Positions 33,501 to 47,241 of a DNA stretch of 64,000 nt are shown here, one piece after another; the stretch's first letter is position 1; the number at the start of each line of letters is the position of its first letter. The stretch is from assembly GCA_902806595.1 (NCBI GenBank), contig CADCXC010000011.1, positions 2,310,266 through 2,374,265 of the forward strand, in the 5' to 3' direction. Below the pieces are notes generated by a model that saw only the letters and a list, made by a program, of their open reading frames with translations, did not search any database and had not been told where the DNA came from. The position numbers and the translations under genes are program-made. This stretch comes from Pyrenopolyporus hunteri (lineage: Eukaryota; Ascomycota; Sordariomycetes; Xylariales; Hypoxylaceae).

Positions 33501-36500
33501 TGTATCAAGTAGCTCTTTAAAGAGGCACTCGAGTCCATCAGACGGGCTGCCGAGTCGTAATAACCGTTCCCGTTGGTGTCTATGCCCGAATAAGAGCGTA
33601 AGATGTTTTGGATGGTAGGATTTTTCATTAGATGGCTGAGTGTGATCTGAATCCCAAGCCGGTTGAGCCTCGAAGCGAGCCTAATACCGTCAATGCTATC
33701 TAAACCTAGCTCAAGGAAAGTTGTGGTTTCGAGGATGTCCTCGTCCGGCAACCCGGCCACGGAAGCGACCTCGTGTCGGACATCCCGGGCTATATCACTC
33801 TCGAAGAGCCCAACCCCTAGCGCATCTGCGTCTGAAGGTCCCGGATCCGACGTGAATAGGCCCTCTGGCACGGTGGCGAGGCCAACTGTTTCTGTGGGGG
33901 GTCTTAGAAGCGGTGTGTCGCCATCGGAGTTAGCGAAAGCCGCGAGGACCTTGCTGAATTCATCCAGTAGTAGGCTAGTGGTGGCACCCGTAGCAATATC
34001 TCTTCGAGCAGCTACGTTCACGAGCAAAGATTGGTCCTCCGATAGGATCACCTCAAGCGAAAGTGGGTAATCTGAGGTCCCAATTGAATGTACCGACGAC
34101 CAGAACGGTTTTTCTCCCATTGCCGGAATGCGATTGTTTCGATCGAACGTTAGGAGGACGTCGAATAGCGACTGTCCCTTTGAGCACCATTTCTGTATAT
34201 CCCTGAGCGGCGTATGCACATATTCCAGCACGGACGTGTTGTATTCCTGGACTCTATGAGCAAGCAAAGTCCAACTGTCGTACTTGGTGAAGTCGACGCG
34301 GAATGGTAACGTATTGAAGACCGGCCCAATCACGTTTTCTATGTTTTTGAAGACAAGAGACCTCCCAGAAAAAACTACGCCAATATTAGGCACGAACCCG
34401 AAGCGTTGCCATAAAGTAACCAACCATGCGCACTGCACAACAGTTTGATGTGTTACCCCGAGGGCTAGGCGCCGAGCTTCCAAGCCGTTGACGTGGAAAA
34501 CTCGCGACAAGAATATGTCGGTGGCGCCAGCCTCATTAGTAAGAGGCGGGATTGGTCTGAAGGCGCGGTCCTTGAAGACCTCCTCCCAGAAAGGCCTCGA
34601 TTGAACGTGCTTCAGGAGTGGCCCATGAGGCAATATTTCGAAAAATGTTGGGCTAGGTACGGGTCGTTCATGAAGGTATTCTGAATTTACTCTTTGAAGG
34701 AGGAGTTCGAGGCTACGACCATCGTATACGGCGTGGAAGAGCCGAAGTAACAGCGTATGTGTCCCCTCATGATCGAAGTGGTCTATCTCCACAGGGTAAC
34801 GCAGAGTATCTTGGTTTGAAGCAATCCAGCGCTCTCGACGCTCTGACATGAATAATTTTATGTCTCTCCCCTCCGGATCGGTTTCGAACCATGGTATACT
34901 CTTCTTCTTGATAGCGACTTGTATCAAACCGTCGGCAGTAGCGAGAAACGCCGTTCTCAGGATGGCGCACTCCGTAAACACGTTATCCCAGCATGTTTTT
35001 AGGCGACTCACGGACGTTTGTGAATCGAGGTTGATTTCAAATTGATTGAAGTATGCCGTCCAAGCCTCCGTAGTTTTTGACCTGGTAATCATTCCCTCTT
35101 GGAGAGGGGTACATGGCGCGATATATTCAACGTCAGCCTTATCGACCCCCAGAGCCGTGCAAACTGCGCCTATGTGCCTGTGATAATGAGCGCGAATAGA
35201 TTGCTTAACCTGAAGGGTCTGTCGGCCTGAGGGGGTAGGGCTTGCCCGGCTGAGAGCTTGGGAGAGGTAACTTAACCGAGGATGACGTAAAATGAGTGAG
35301 GGATTTGCGAGGCCGAAGCCTTGAGATTGAAGAACCAAGGCTAACCGTGCTACATTGATAGAATCGATTCCAAGCTCAAATATTGAAGAGGTAGGCAACA
35401 TCTCGGTCTCTGCAACTTGTGTGATTTTCGAGATAGCTAATGCTACCAGCTGTTCCTCTTTACTGAGGGCCCTATGGGTTCTGGCTGCTCCTATCATGCC
35501 GTCCCGTATCTTGTCGATGGGAGTTTCAGCGAAGAGGTCTTTTAGACGTTTGATATCTTCTTTATTATTTGCGGATAGGGGAATGAACGGCACACAAAGA
35601 ACGTAAGTGGGAACCATATAGGTAGGTAGACGGTCCCTACAAGCTTTGAGAGATGCTTGAGACATGTCTAAGGAATGTTTGTCAGTGTAGATTTGCAGGT
35701 CCTTAGGCTGGGTTGTATTTGCGATGGGGGCGAGGAAGGACACAAGGAGGTCCCTATCCTGCCCGGGGAGCCTCGTTACGAAGGTGACCACGTCAGCTAG
35801 TTGACTACGAAGGCTAGTCTTAATAGCATGGTTTATCTCGCCGATTTCGAGCCTCTGGCCTCGGAGTTTGACCTGATCGTCGGCGCGACCTAAGAAGTCG
35901 AAGGAAGTATCGTGGAGGACGCGGACTAGGTCACCTGTGCGGTAAACACGTTCACCGTATCGCCTCAGAATCGGAAAACGTTCCTCAGTGAGGCCTTTCC
36001 GATTTAGATACCCCTGTCCGACAAGCCTCCCCGACACGCATAGCTCCCCAATACCTCCTTTGAGCACGGGGAGTTCGGTGCCGGGTTCAAAGACGTAACT
36101 ACCAACATTGGGAAACTGGAATCCAATATTGGATGATCTGCCGTTAGCGGGTACCCTCCGATACATCGTAACTCCGATAGTGGCCTCCGTGGGGCCGTAA
36201 GCGTTGTAGATGACCTTCTTAGGTCCCCAAGCCTGTAATATCTCTTGCCGAAGTTTCTCGCCTCCAGTAATGAAGACGCCTTTGCAGAGGCTGGGCACTT
36301 CGTCGGGATGAATGAGCCTCGCCAAGCTGGGTGTTAAGTCGATATGTGTTATTTCTAAACTTGAAATCGTCGCGGTTATGTCCGCAAGTACGAGATCTTT
36401 TGGTGCTGCGACGACGACGATGCCGACAAACCAAGACCAATACTGTTCTAGAACAGAAACATCGAAGTGGAACGAAGCAAACTGTAGCCATCTAGAGTAC

Positions 36501-39500
36501 CCGTCCCAGTGCCCAGCAAAGAGATTCTCAAAGGCAAGCATAGCCTGAACAGCATTTTCGTGGCTAATGAGGCAGCCTTTCGGGGTGCCCGTCGTGCCGC
36601 TCGTGTAGAGGCAATAACATGTATCGGATGGGGAGGCCTGGGGTGACTTTTGGTAGGATGTTGGGAATCCCAAAAGTTCACGCTCCTTAACCACATAGAT
36701 CGGCGTGGATGTGTCGAGATTTATAATGTCGACCAAATTCGGTTCAATGAGTAAGCATGAAGCCGCCGAGTCGCGAAGAATGAAGTTAAGCCTTGACGCT
36801 GGAGCATTGGTATCAAGAGACAGGAATGCACACCCGGCCTTTAAAATTCCAAGGATGGAAAAATAGGCCTCCGGGCACTTGTTGAAGCATGTGGCGACAA
36901 TGCTTCTAGGCACTATACCATGATGTAGAAGCATGTTGGCCACACGGTTCCCCATCTCGTCTAATTCACAATAGGTCCAGCACCGTCGTAGGATAGGGTC
37001 GCCTAGCCCCTCAACAAACTCGAGGGCAGTGGCCATGGGCGTGCGTCGTGAAGTTCGTTCCACGAGCTGATGTAGAAGGTCTGCGGGAGGTGGAAGCCGT
37101 TCATAACTAGCTGGAAGAACGGAAAAGAGCTTTGGTACGAGATGTGGAAGCTGGTCTGCGTGACCTCGGGGAGACGAAATGAGGTGGGCGAGAAGTGCGT
37201 CGAATTGTAGTAGAAGAAGACGTGCTTGTTCGACTGGCAGGATATCGGAGCGGTGTATTAAGTCTAACTGTAGACTATTCGACGCCGTTTCGACGACTTC
37301 TAAAGCGATCGCATATTCGACAGACGGAGCTTCTTCCAACAGACGCCATGGAAAGTCGTTTCCTGTTTCGTCCACAGTCCGATATGCTATTATTGTGTCA
37401 AATAATTGGCCATCGGGTCGGCCAAGCCACCGCTGGACTTTGGAAAGAGGAGTTCGTTCATGTCGCCGCAGACTTGTATTATATTGCATCATGTGCTCGA
37501 GAAGTTCTGAATTTGAGCTGGAGTTACGCGCGATAATGGGAAGAGTTGTTACCATAGGAAATATCACGCGCTGCTCTTCTTGGGTATTACGCCCGTCGAG
37601 GACGATGCCGAATGTAACGGATGATTCACCAAGATACGCAGAAAGCACGCGAACCCAAGCTGCTTGTATCGCGGCTCGGGCGGTGATGCCCGCGTTTTGG
37701 ACGCCGCGGCGTAGATCATCGGGCACCATCTCGCATGTGAGTGATGTGGTTAATGTAGTATGGTCCGTAACATGAAGCGGCGTCATCGTGGGGAATTTGG
37801 TGGCTACGAAGTCTTCCGCTTTCTCTCTCCAAAACTTTTCAGAGGTAGGCTGGTCATGCGCAGTATTGAAGTAGGTTGATAGAACTGGCTGGATCGGTGA
37901 CAATTCCCAGCTCATAACACCGGATAGTGATTCGGCTAACAGGATAAGAAGTTTACGTAGTGAACGTGCGTCGTATAGTGCGTGATGCATTGCGAGATGC
38001 ATTATCGGTTCATGCGATACACCATTTACGATTACAACCTGCCATGGTGGTACCGAAAGCGTCTCTAGGGCCTTTGAGGAAGCCTCAATTCGCCATTTTG
38101 AGTTGTCGAAGGAGCTAGGTCGACGAACCGAAACCGGGACGGAGAAGCCCTCCGTGGGATAAACGACCATCGCGTATGAGGAGTCTTTATGGTCGATGGG
38201 AACGAAACCTGTACGTAGTATCTGACAATGGGCAGCAACATGTGACCATGCTCTAACGATTCGTCCGGGATCGACTCCGGACTGCAATACCCAGGTTGTG
38301 TAGTTGAAGTAAAGTCTCCCGTTAGAGTTAAGGAATTGGGAGATCATACCCTGCTGGGCTGGTGTGCATGGTAGCAAAGCTTCGTAATGTTTGGCTAGTC
38401 CGCTGCCTAACCATTGTTTGACTATATTTTCAAAGCCGCCAAAGTCGTATATAAAACGGTCCTCTTTGCGATCTTGGGTTGTCAAGAGAGATCCAATGCC
38501 TGCACAAGTCGGATTCTCAATTACGTCGACCGCAGAAATGGCGTAGGACTTTCGGCGGAGAAGAGTGGCCAACTGGACAGCACCGATACTATCTAATCCA
38601 TAACGATAAATCGACTTCTCTCGCTCAATCGTCTCCTCTGGGATCTTCGCTAGCTTCGATAGCGCCGAGCGGACTATTCTCTCGGGTTCACTCCAGGTCT
38701 CTCTAACCATAGGTCCTCTCGATACCCCTCCGGCTATATTCGTTTGCTGTATCACCGGGGATAAAGATAGACCGGAGATTTGGCTTTTCCATTGAGTGGG
38801 AAGGTTAGAGGTGGTCACGACGTGAGAAGATGGATGTTCTAGGCAAGCGTCAACAACGCTCCGGAAGATGTCCAGAATAAGCAACGAGGTTTCATGAGAG
38901 AATATTGACCTAATTATGAATGAGCTTAGCAAAGGGAGTAGGGTAAGGCTAGGTAATGCAACTCACGAATCGCGATGCAATGTTAACGTAAGAGTATTTT
39001 GGTCCCGAAAGGGGGTTATCTCGCATACGAGAGGTACCTATCGTCCACTTAGTTCTGCACAGGAAAAGAAAAACATATTCTAAGAAACACTTACGTCCAT
39101 CGCGCCACATTCCTGTTCCAGTGACCAGATATTCTTATCAAAAGGCTCCGCCTGAGGTTGTAGAATGAGAACGGTATCGAAAAGTCGGGACAATCCGAGT
39201 TGTGACTGTATACGTCGCAAACTGGTAAATTGATAGGGTATCATATCGATATTTAGCTGCTGAAATTGTTTCATTACCTGATGGAGGAGCTTGGCGCTCG
39301 AAATATTCATCCTAATGGGTATGGTATTGAAGCATGGCGCTACAAGAGTATCAACCCGGTCGAGGGCGATAGAGCGGCCATTCACGACGTTCCCAAAACA
39401 AACGTCATCCTCGCCTTGCAATAAAGACAACGTAATGGCCCATGCCGTTTGGCACAATGATAGTAGTGATATACCCAGGTCTCGTAGCTGGGTTGTAATA

Positions 39501-42500
39501 GAGACAAGAGGGCGACTGCACGCATTTCCAAAGACTACACCCGTATCAGATCCACCAACTGATGTCAACTTGTTGAAAGTCAAGGGAGAAAAGGAGCGAA
39601 AGTGTTCTTCCCAGAAAACATCTGACCCTGGAGGTAGGGGAAGCGCTTCCCTAAGAAATTCTTCAAAGGGCACAGGAGCTGGCAGTTCCTCATGTCGTGA
39701 TACCGACTCAATCTCGGCAAGTAAACATTTCGCCGAAACACCGTCATAAATAGCGTGATGGCAGACGAACGACAGATACTCTATGGAATTCTCAAGGAGA
39801 ATGATGGCGAGTGACACAGGAGGTTCGCCGGAGTCAAGCGCAGCCGGGAGCGACATTGCATGCCTGGATACGTGCTCCTGGAAGCTAGCACTGTCCGTCT
39901 TAATTGTCTCCCAAGCAGGGGAGTGAGACTTTAAAAGCACCTGAACCATGGGGTACTGACGATCTTCGGTCGTTACGAAACACGTCCGTAGGATTCCGTG
40001 ACGTTCGAACATCATGTTCCAATGCCTTTTCATACCTTCCGATGGCAAATAAAGGCGGAAAAGCATCTGATTACTGTAGGAAGGTCTACGCGCGGAGGAT
40101 GGTGAGGATGAAAGCATGGCTTCCTGTAGCGGAGTACACGGAAGAATCCTATCCACATGCTTCGCTTCCCCGCTCTCAAAGCGACTCCGGACCGCTTCTA
40201 CCAACGGCTTAGGTAGAATTTCAGATGCTCCTTCCGCCCGGGTTGAGCATGATGATCTCGCCTTGGCGACAGCTGAAGCGAGTCTGCCGACGCTGGGATT
40301 TGATAGAACAAGGGACAAAGGAATCCGTGCCCCAAACACTGTTTGGAGTCTCCGAGCCAGAGGCATCGCGGTGATAGAATCTATTCCGAGGGCGGCGAAA
40401 GAGCTCCACCGGCTGATTACCTTTTTATCGAGACAGAGCGTCTCGGAAATGGCCTCTGAAATTAAAATTTCGGACTCGGTCCATTCAAAGGGACCCTGAT
40501 CGAGATCTTGGATAGAACTGCATGAGTTTATGATCTCGTCCGAAAGGCCATTGATAGAATGATGCAGCAAGTCGTGGTTAACCTTCCCGGACGGGGTCAA
40601 CGGTAGAGCCGATATAGGTAAGATAAAAGACGGCACCATATAGTCCGGGAGAGCGGCCCGCAGCTCTTCCCGCACGATGATTATCGTCTGTCTTGCGGAG
40701 TCGGTGATAGGCAATATACTGAACCTTGAGTGTTCCTGACCAGTAGGAACGTAGAATAATGCTAGTTGCTGCGTACGAGCACCCCTTAAGGAAATAGGCA
40801 CGCTTGTGCAAGCTTTTGCGAACCCGCTTCTCAGGACGGCGGCTTGTATTTCTTGAAGCTCGATTCTTAAGCCCCGGAGCTTCACTTGGGTATCGATTCT
40901 CCCAAGTATAATTAGAGAACCATCCGGTAGCATGCGGCCCAGATCCCCAGACCGGTACAAGCGACCGTATTCACGATGGTTAAAAAACTTAGATGCTGTT
41001 TGTTCGGGCATTTCGAGATAACCCGCTGCTACCTGATCGCCCCCAAAGCACAACTCTCCTACGCAACCGAGAGGTACTAACTGCGTCGTTCTTGGAGAGA
41101 AGAGAAATACCGAGGTGTTTTCAAGAGGCCATCCTAAGTACTGTGGAGAGTCACCTCGTGAGACCTTTCTGACGGTGCATATATTAGTCGTTTCGGAAGG
41201 GCCGTAGCCTAAACATGTCAGCATGAATAAGCCGAGCATTGTCGGGGCCGGGCTACATACCTTGCCAGAGCTGCTGCGCCCATTTCTCTTGCACTTCGTT
41301 AGTCATCGGTTCGCCGGACGTGACCAGCAGCTTGACGTTGGGCACTTGATCAGGTTCTATAAGGGAGGCCACGGTGACAGTCATACTGAGATGTGTTATT
41401 CCGAGTGCCTGCACCGCCCTTCCAAGATCTTCAAATAGCGTATCGTTAGTAGCGGAGCATAAGCACATGCCGTTACCCCACGAGAAGAAAATCTCGAACA
41501 CAGATACATCAAATGCCTGAGAGCAAGCCTGCAGCATTCGGTCGGAAGGTTCATGGGGGTATACACGGGACAGGGCCTCAATGTTGCTTAAAACATTCGC
41601 GTTTGTGACCGAGACCCCTTTAGGAACACCCGTGGTTCCGCTAGTGTAAATGACGTAGGCGAGGTTGCTCCGGTCACCGGTGATGCTAGGAGCGCAATCA
41701 GAGTACGACGAGAGCTTCACACGTGCGAAGTCGATGATTGGGCAGGAAGTCGCCTCCGCTACCTGTCGTGGGAAATGTTCGCTGGTGAGGCAAATACGAG
41801 GTTGAGCCTGCTTAAGGATCAGTTGGATTCTCTGCGGTGGAGTGCTAGGAAGAATGGGAAGATATGCGCAGCCGGACTTCAGTATTCCGAGGATAGCGCA
41901 GTAGAGTAAGGGTGACTTCTCCAGAACTAATGCGACAACCCCCCCAGTCGTCACACCCGATCGCCGCAGGTAGTCGGCTATTCGATTTGCTTCCGAGTTT
42001 AGTTCCCGGTACGTCAGAGTATGAGTGTCGGCACGAGACGTGCTTATCGACGACGCAAAACACAGAGCATCGCGGGTAGGGTATTCCGATGCCGTTCTCT
42101 CCACGAGGACGGACAGGCTCGGGAGTATATCGAGACTTTTCGGGTATTCGCCATAGCGGGACAAGTTACCGACGGGAAAGCACTCCAGGATACTACTCAG
42201 CGGTCGATCGGTATTCGCAATGAAATGATTAATCAAGCAGTCTAGGTGCCGAAACAGGGTATCTATTTGAATGTGTGAGAAAGAGTCAGAATGCCATGTT
42301 AACTGACACGAGAAATGGTCTTCAGACGGAGAGACCTCAACGAGAAGTTTAGCTTCTACCGCATCCTTGTGCCAAGCCTCGTAAATAGTATCGCTATTCC
42401 GCCTACGGCTAGTTAAGGTTTCTTGATAGGCGAAGATAATATCGAAGAGTCTTTGGCCGGGAGGCAGTCCAGCGATTCTCTTGATTTCGGCAAGGGGAAG

Positions 42501-45429
42501 ACTATCGTGTCTAAGCGCCTCCCGGTTATAAAGGTGAATACCCTGTATAAGCTCGATAATGCTGACATATCTGCTCAGCATTATTCTAAGAGGGACGGTT
42601 GTCGTGCAGGGCCCCATTATATTTTCGATACCAGGGGTCGGGAGAGCCCTGCCGGACGAAACAGAGCCGATGATCGTGTCATCGACGCCACTTATAGCCC
42701 CCCAAAGCCACGCTATGCAAGCTTGGAAGATAACCTGGTGCCCAACTGATGCTCCGACCGCAAAGTCCGCAACCAGCCTAGGGCTCATCCTCATCTCCTT
42801 ACGCATAGTCACGATTTGAGATTCCGGTACCGCCACGGTCTTAAAGTTAGGCAACAGTGAGGGGGCACTACCTCGGAGTTTTTCGGCCCAGAACTCTTTC
42901 GAGTCCATCAACTCAATTTCCGGAGTAGATGCTAGGTGCTGGCACACCAACCTAAACTGGGGCCTATCGATCAGCGGCTCGCCCCGCGCTAAGCGCGAAA
43001 GATCCTCAACTATCAGGTCCATCGTCCACCCGTCGTATACTGAATGATGAAGAGTCAGTATAACCGACCGATGCTCCGATAGGGACTGACCGCGAATGAT
43101 TTCGACCTTGAGTGGGCGACGGAGAAAATGCTCGACATCAACTTGTTCAAAAGAGTGTGCATGGCTTAGGATCTCGATCTGTGCCTTATCCAGCATTTTC
43201 CAAATAACTTGGTAGAGATTATTGCCAATATATGCGAATCCCGTGCGTAAAGTCTCATTACGTCGAGCTAAAGCGAAGAACCACGACTCGATCGACTCAG
43301 TCGTAAGATGGCCGGGCAAGTGAAGCTCCGTTTGATTGACATATAGTCTGGCGTCCTTAAGCGTTTCCGCGACCATCGCTTCCTGGAGTGGGCTACACAT
43401 TTCAATACGCTCCACGTCCTCTATATACAGTCTCATAGTGTTGTCGGACTTTATGAGATCCCTGGAGGGGCTTGAACGATCTTGATCAAGGGGCGCTTCA
43501 GCGGCATGTGGTAAGCATGGCGCATTCCGCCGTTTCTCGATGATGCGGGCTAGTTCTCGTATGGTTGGCGCATCTAGGATGTCGATAGGGCTTATAGAAA
43601 CACCAATAGCCCGAATCATCGAGGCATACTCGATGGCCGTTAAGGAGTCTAGTCCCAAAGGAGAGAGTTGGGTCGACGGGGTGACGCGTCGTCCGAGGAC
43701 CGCTCCAGCAATGTCGCAAAGCTGGCGTTCAATGCCATCCCCAAAGTCATCTTCGCAATCGAGACCGCGAGAGGTCGTCGTTCCATATTTCTCGACTAAA
43801 GTATTCTTATCGACCTTGCCTGAAGGTAAACGAGGGAAGTGTTCCATTATCTTAATATCCGCAGGGAGCATGAAGGCTGGTAGCCAGGATTTACATTGGG
43901 AAAGGATCGCCGCTCGAATCCCTGCGGATTCGGTGGTATCCTCGACCGCAGCGAAAGCCACCAGAACGTTTGAAATTACAGCCGCAAAGGCTCCATGACA
44001 TCCTGGAGTGCGCAAGAGAGCGCTCTCAACCTCGCCGAGCTCCATCCTTTGCCCGTTCAACTTAACCTGGCCACCAGCGATCCTTCCAAGACACTCAATA
44101 GTGCCGTCCGGTAGTATCCTAGCCTTATCCCCGGTTCTGTACACCCGCCCCCAAAGAGTATCGACAAACGCCGCTGACGTCTGTTCCGGTCGATTAACGT
44201 ACCCTGTTGCGACCTGGCTACCACCAATAGCAAGCTCTCCAGTTTGGCCTAGAGGAAGAACCCGAAACTCGGGCGTGTCGCTAGCTATCACAAACACTGA
44301 CACTGTATCAAGGGGAATCCCGATGTTATTTTTGCTAGAATTCTTCGAAGAAGCCGGTTGTAATGTGCTGCGCTCTACATGTGAGCATGTCATGTCATGG
44401 CCGACAGCATTGTCAGGAGACTCACCAGTGGATTGTCGCTTCCGTAGGGCCATACATACCCCAGAGTAAGCTGCGTTCTTCTTCGTCGCCTCCGAATTCT
44501 CGTATCACAGGTTCGGTAAGCATCTCGCCGATAGTCAATAAAAGTCGGAGTCCGGGGGCGTTATGCCTTTTCCTTAATAGACTACCGGCGACCGAGGGCG
44601 TCAATTCACACGCATCAACCCGCATGTCCCTCAGGACCCCCGGGAGATCTGACAGCATATCCGCACGACTACAGCACACGAGTGTGCTACCACGGAATAG
44701 AGGGAAAAATATCTCGAATACAGACACATCAAATGTCGGCGCCGCAAACTGAAGGAAGCGGTTGAACGACGGAATGTGGCGGTCGTGAGCGAGCAGGCTC
44801 TGTGTCGCGGCGAGATGAGACACGCCGACGCCCTTGGGTGTTCCAGTTGAGCCAGAGGTGTACATGACATATGCCAGGTCGCTAGCCTTCGGGACCCTAT
44901 AGGGGGCCGAGCGAATTATGTCGCATTTCGGGCCGCCCATGCGATGGTTAACTGGTAGAATTATGTATGAATCGTCACCGGGCAATCTCGCCAAAAGTCT
45001 AGAATCGATCAGGACGATTTTAGCTCCGACATCCCGGACAATGAATTTCAGGCGCTCTACTGGGGCGTCGGTGCTCAGTGGGCAGAAAGCGGCTCCGACC
45101 TTCAGAATAGCAAGGAGCCCAACATACAAGGCCGGAGACTGCGGCAGGAGGATTGGGATGACGAGCGATTCCGGAGGGTTAACGGGAGGTACGGACCGCA
45201 GAGCTTCAGATATACGCGCAGCCAACGCAGACGCAGCGGAATGGAGTTCGTGATAAGTGATACCAATCAGACCACCGTTCTCCATGCGACAGTCTATGGC
45301 TGTTAGACCATCACGGCTCGACGTCGCCACCAAATCATGTAAGAGATCCGGTCCCTCAACGGTACGAGGAGAAGAATTGAGGATCGACAGCCCCGCCGAG
45401 TCTGCCGCCGACTCCATCGCCGACTTCAT
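30554..45429 (-). CDS. sidC: Ferrichrome-type siderophore nonribosomal peptide synthetase
   Basis: Cytosolic multidomain synthetase of 4883 residues. Five exons in coding order: 45429-44426, 44367-41261, 41208-39095, 39037-38967 (71 bp) and 38909-30554. Introns are 52-58 bp and every junction restores domain motifs (for example ATIH/CTLQP, LWQ/GYGPSETT). Domain order: A1 (to about 525), T1 (Ser about 576), C1 (HHSVYDG about 775), A2 (about 1080-1585), T2 (Ser 1648), C2 (HHAIYDG 1854), T3 (Ser 2206), C3 (HHALYDA 2407), A3 (about 2710-3230), T4 (about 3280), C4 (FHAVYDG about 3490), T5 (about 3835), C5 (AHALYDG about 4045), T6 (about 4395) and C6 (HHALYDA about 4598). A-domain cores are intact: YTSGSTGTPKG, YTSGTTGVPKG and YTSGTTGTPKG, with the A10 lysine in all three. 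All six T domains keep the DS for phosphopantetheine. There is no thioesterase; the terminal T-C repeats are the hallmark of ferrichrome/ferricrocin synthetases, where the last A domain is used repeatedly for N5-acyl-N5-hydroxyornithine and the final C domain cyclises. The exact product (ferrichrome, ferricrocin or a relative) cannot be read from the sequence. An in-frame ATG at 45648 would add 73 residues unlike the family. Confidence 0.95.
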
Positions 45430-46741
45430 CCCCAGGAGAGGATAAAGGCAAAAAGTGCAACAACCGTTCTCCTTGCACTTGTATGAGAGACCGATACCCG
45501 TACGATACAGCAGCTTCCAAGGGTAACGTGTACGAGGAACCGCCGCGCCCGAGATTTGGAAGGTAAGCGGAGCAAGTTTTATAAGTGGTAGGTTTTCTGG
45601 ACACACGAAGACTTTCTTCTTGAACGGTAGGTAGCTACATGTAGGCAAAGTGGACGTTGTCTACGTGTAGGTACACGTCCGGTCGCGATGGTGAGTTGGG
45701 TGAACGTTCTTTCTATTCCCGACTAATATCGCCTATACGTATCTAGTATTAGCCCGACTAGGTACGCCTTCTGACCACAATTTGTGGCGTGGGCAGTGCC
45801 GCCTCTGACCGATGCCTGCTTAGGTAGGTATAAAGAGGTAGGCACTTTCGTGACCTGCAGGCCTTTGAAGCAGCTGCGACCGAACTCAGGTCGTACGGAT
45901 ATAGGTAGTTCACCTACTTCGGGATACCAGAGACATCGGTAACCGAACTTGTCAAGGGTAAGAGGGTGGCGTTTAGGTGGCGTTGTGGCTTGCCGCAGGA
46001 ACGACTGGCAACCTAGGTACCTAGGTAACGTGCCTTACCGCTACAATCCCATAAGTAAAGTTAGGCAAGATCAGTACGTAAACGCTAACGCAGCGGTACG
46101 CAGATACACGGAAGGGTTAATTAAAAGGTTACAGATTGAGATGAGCCGCGACATTTTAAAACGTCAGTAGATTTAGAGTTGACAAAAGAAAAAAATTCAA
46201 CTGACCGGTCCTCTTATGAGGCTTTTTTCCTCTACTCTCTTGGCCAGTCACGATTCTATTACGTTTACTTTCTCTATGCGGTTTAGTCCGGCTAGCAAGA
46301 CCTTGAAATTTCGGGGTACCGGTACCCTCTTTTCCCGTTGTCATTAAGACAAAAGCCCCAAGGTGCACCAATGTGGGTACCAACCTCCACATGGGTATCT
46401 AGTACATAGGTACATGCCTGGTAGGTAGATATGGGATAGAAGAGTGGTATATACTTTCGCTTCGCCCTGAAAGCTTCGTACCTACCTGCCTAAGTACCTA
46501 TGTGAAATATGTATCCACCCATAGTCACATGTAGATATCACCACCAGGTGGTACCACTTATGTGAACGGACACCTAGGATGGTATCGTACAAGTGGAGTT
46601 GCTCGCTTCGTCTATGGTACCACCTACATAGATACCTACATGTAGATAGTTATCCTGCAAACTCCAGCGTTCCAATGAGGCGAAGCCTGACTACATACAC
46701 GTACCTACCCCCTAGGTGAGAAAGGTGTGCGTGATGTCTGG

Positions 46742-47096
46742 GTGCCTAGGTACCTATGGTATGCGTAATACGGTGAGCTACCTACATATTCTGGTGTAGA
46801 TACCTACCTAGGTACCTACCTAGGTATATAGGTCTTATCTACCTCATATTTACCTAGGGGTTTATCTAGGAAGGTATGGATTATGGGGCTTAACCCTAAA
46901 GTACAAAGCGAATCCTATATGTACGGAACTTGGAAGAGATATACTTAGGAAGCTAACCTATTGTTTTTTTCTCGGTTGTTTCGTAGCTTTCGATAGAATA
47001 CCCAGGCACCTATGAGGTATCTTACTAGGTACCTAGGTAGGTACATAGCCTAGTAATGTCGACGTTAGCTACCTACCTAGGTACCTACCTACGTAT
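46742..47096. repeat. TACC/GGTA palindromic tract
   Basis: Many copies of CCTACCTAGGTACC-like units over about 350 bp in the NRPS-sidA intergenic region. The self-complementary units could fold as cruciforms. Confidence 0.75.
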
Positions 47097-47241
47097 TACC
47101 TTATTATTACCTAGTGCGAGTCACTTTTAAGAAGCACCTACTATATATATCGGCAGGAATTCCTTTTCCGGTCATTGAACTAGCGCAGCTATGCCCCCTC
47201 CGATGCTCGTCCGGGACCCCAGCGTTGCCAAGGCGCATATA

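Noticed and set aside
45430..45648. N-terminal extension of the NRPS from the in-frame ATG at 45648
   Set aside because: The 73 extra residues are unlike the start of ferrichrome synthetases, which begin shortly before the GLSIL-type segment. The ATG at 45429 gives the expected start.
46742..47096. TACC/GGTA tracts as a CRISPR-like array or a classical microsatellite
   Set aside because: There are no fixed-length spacers or constant repeats, and the organism is a eukaryote. The units vary in length and orientation, so neither description fits.
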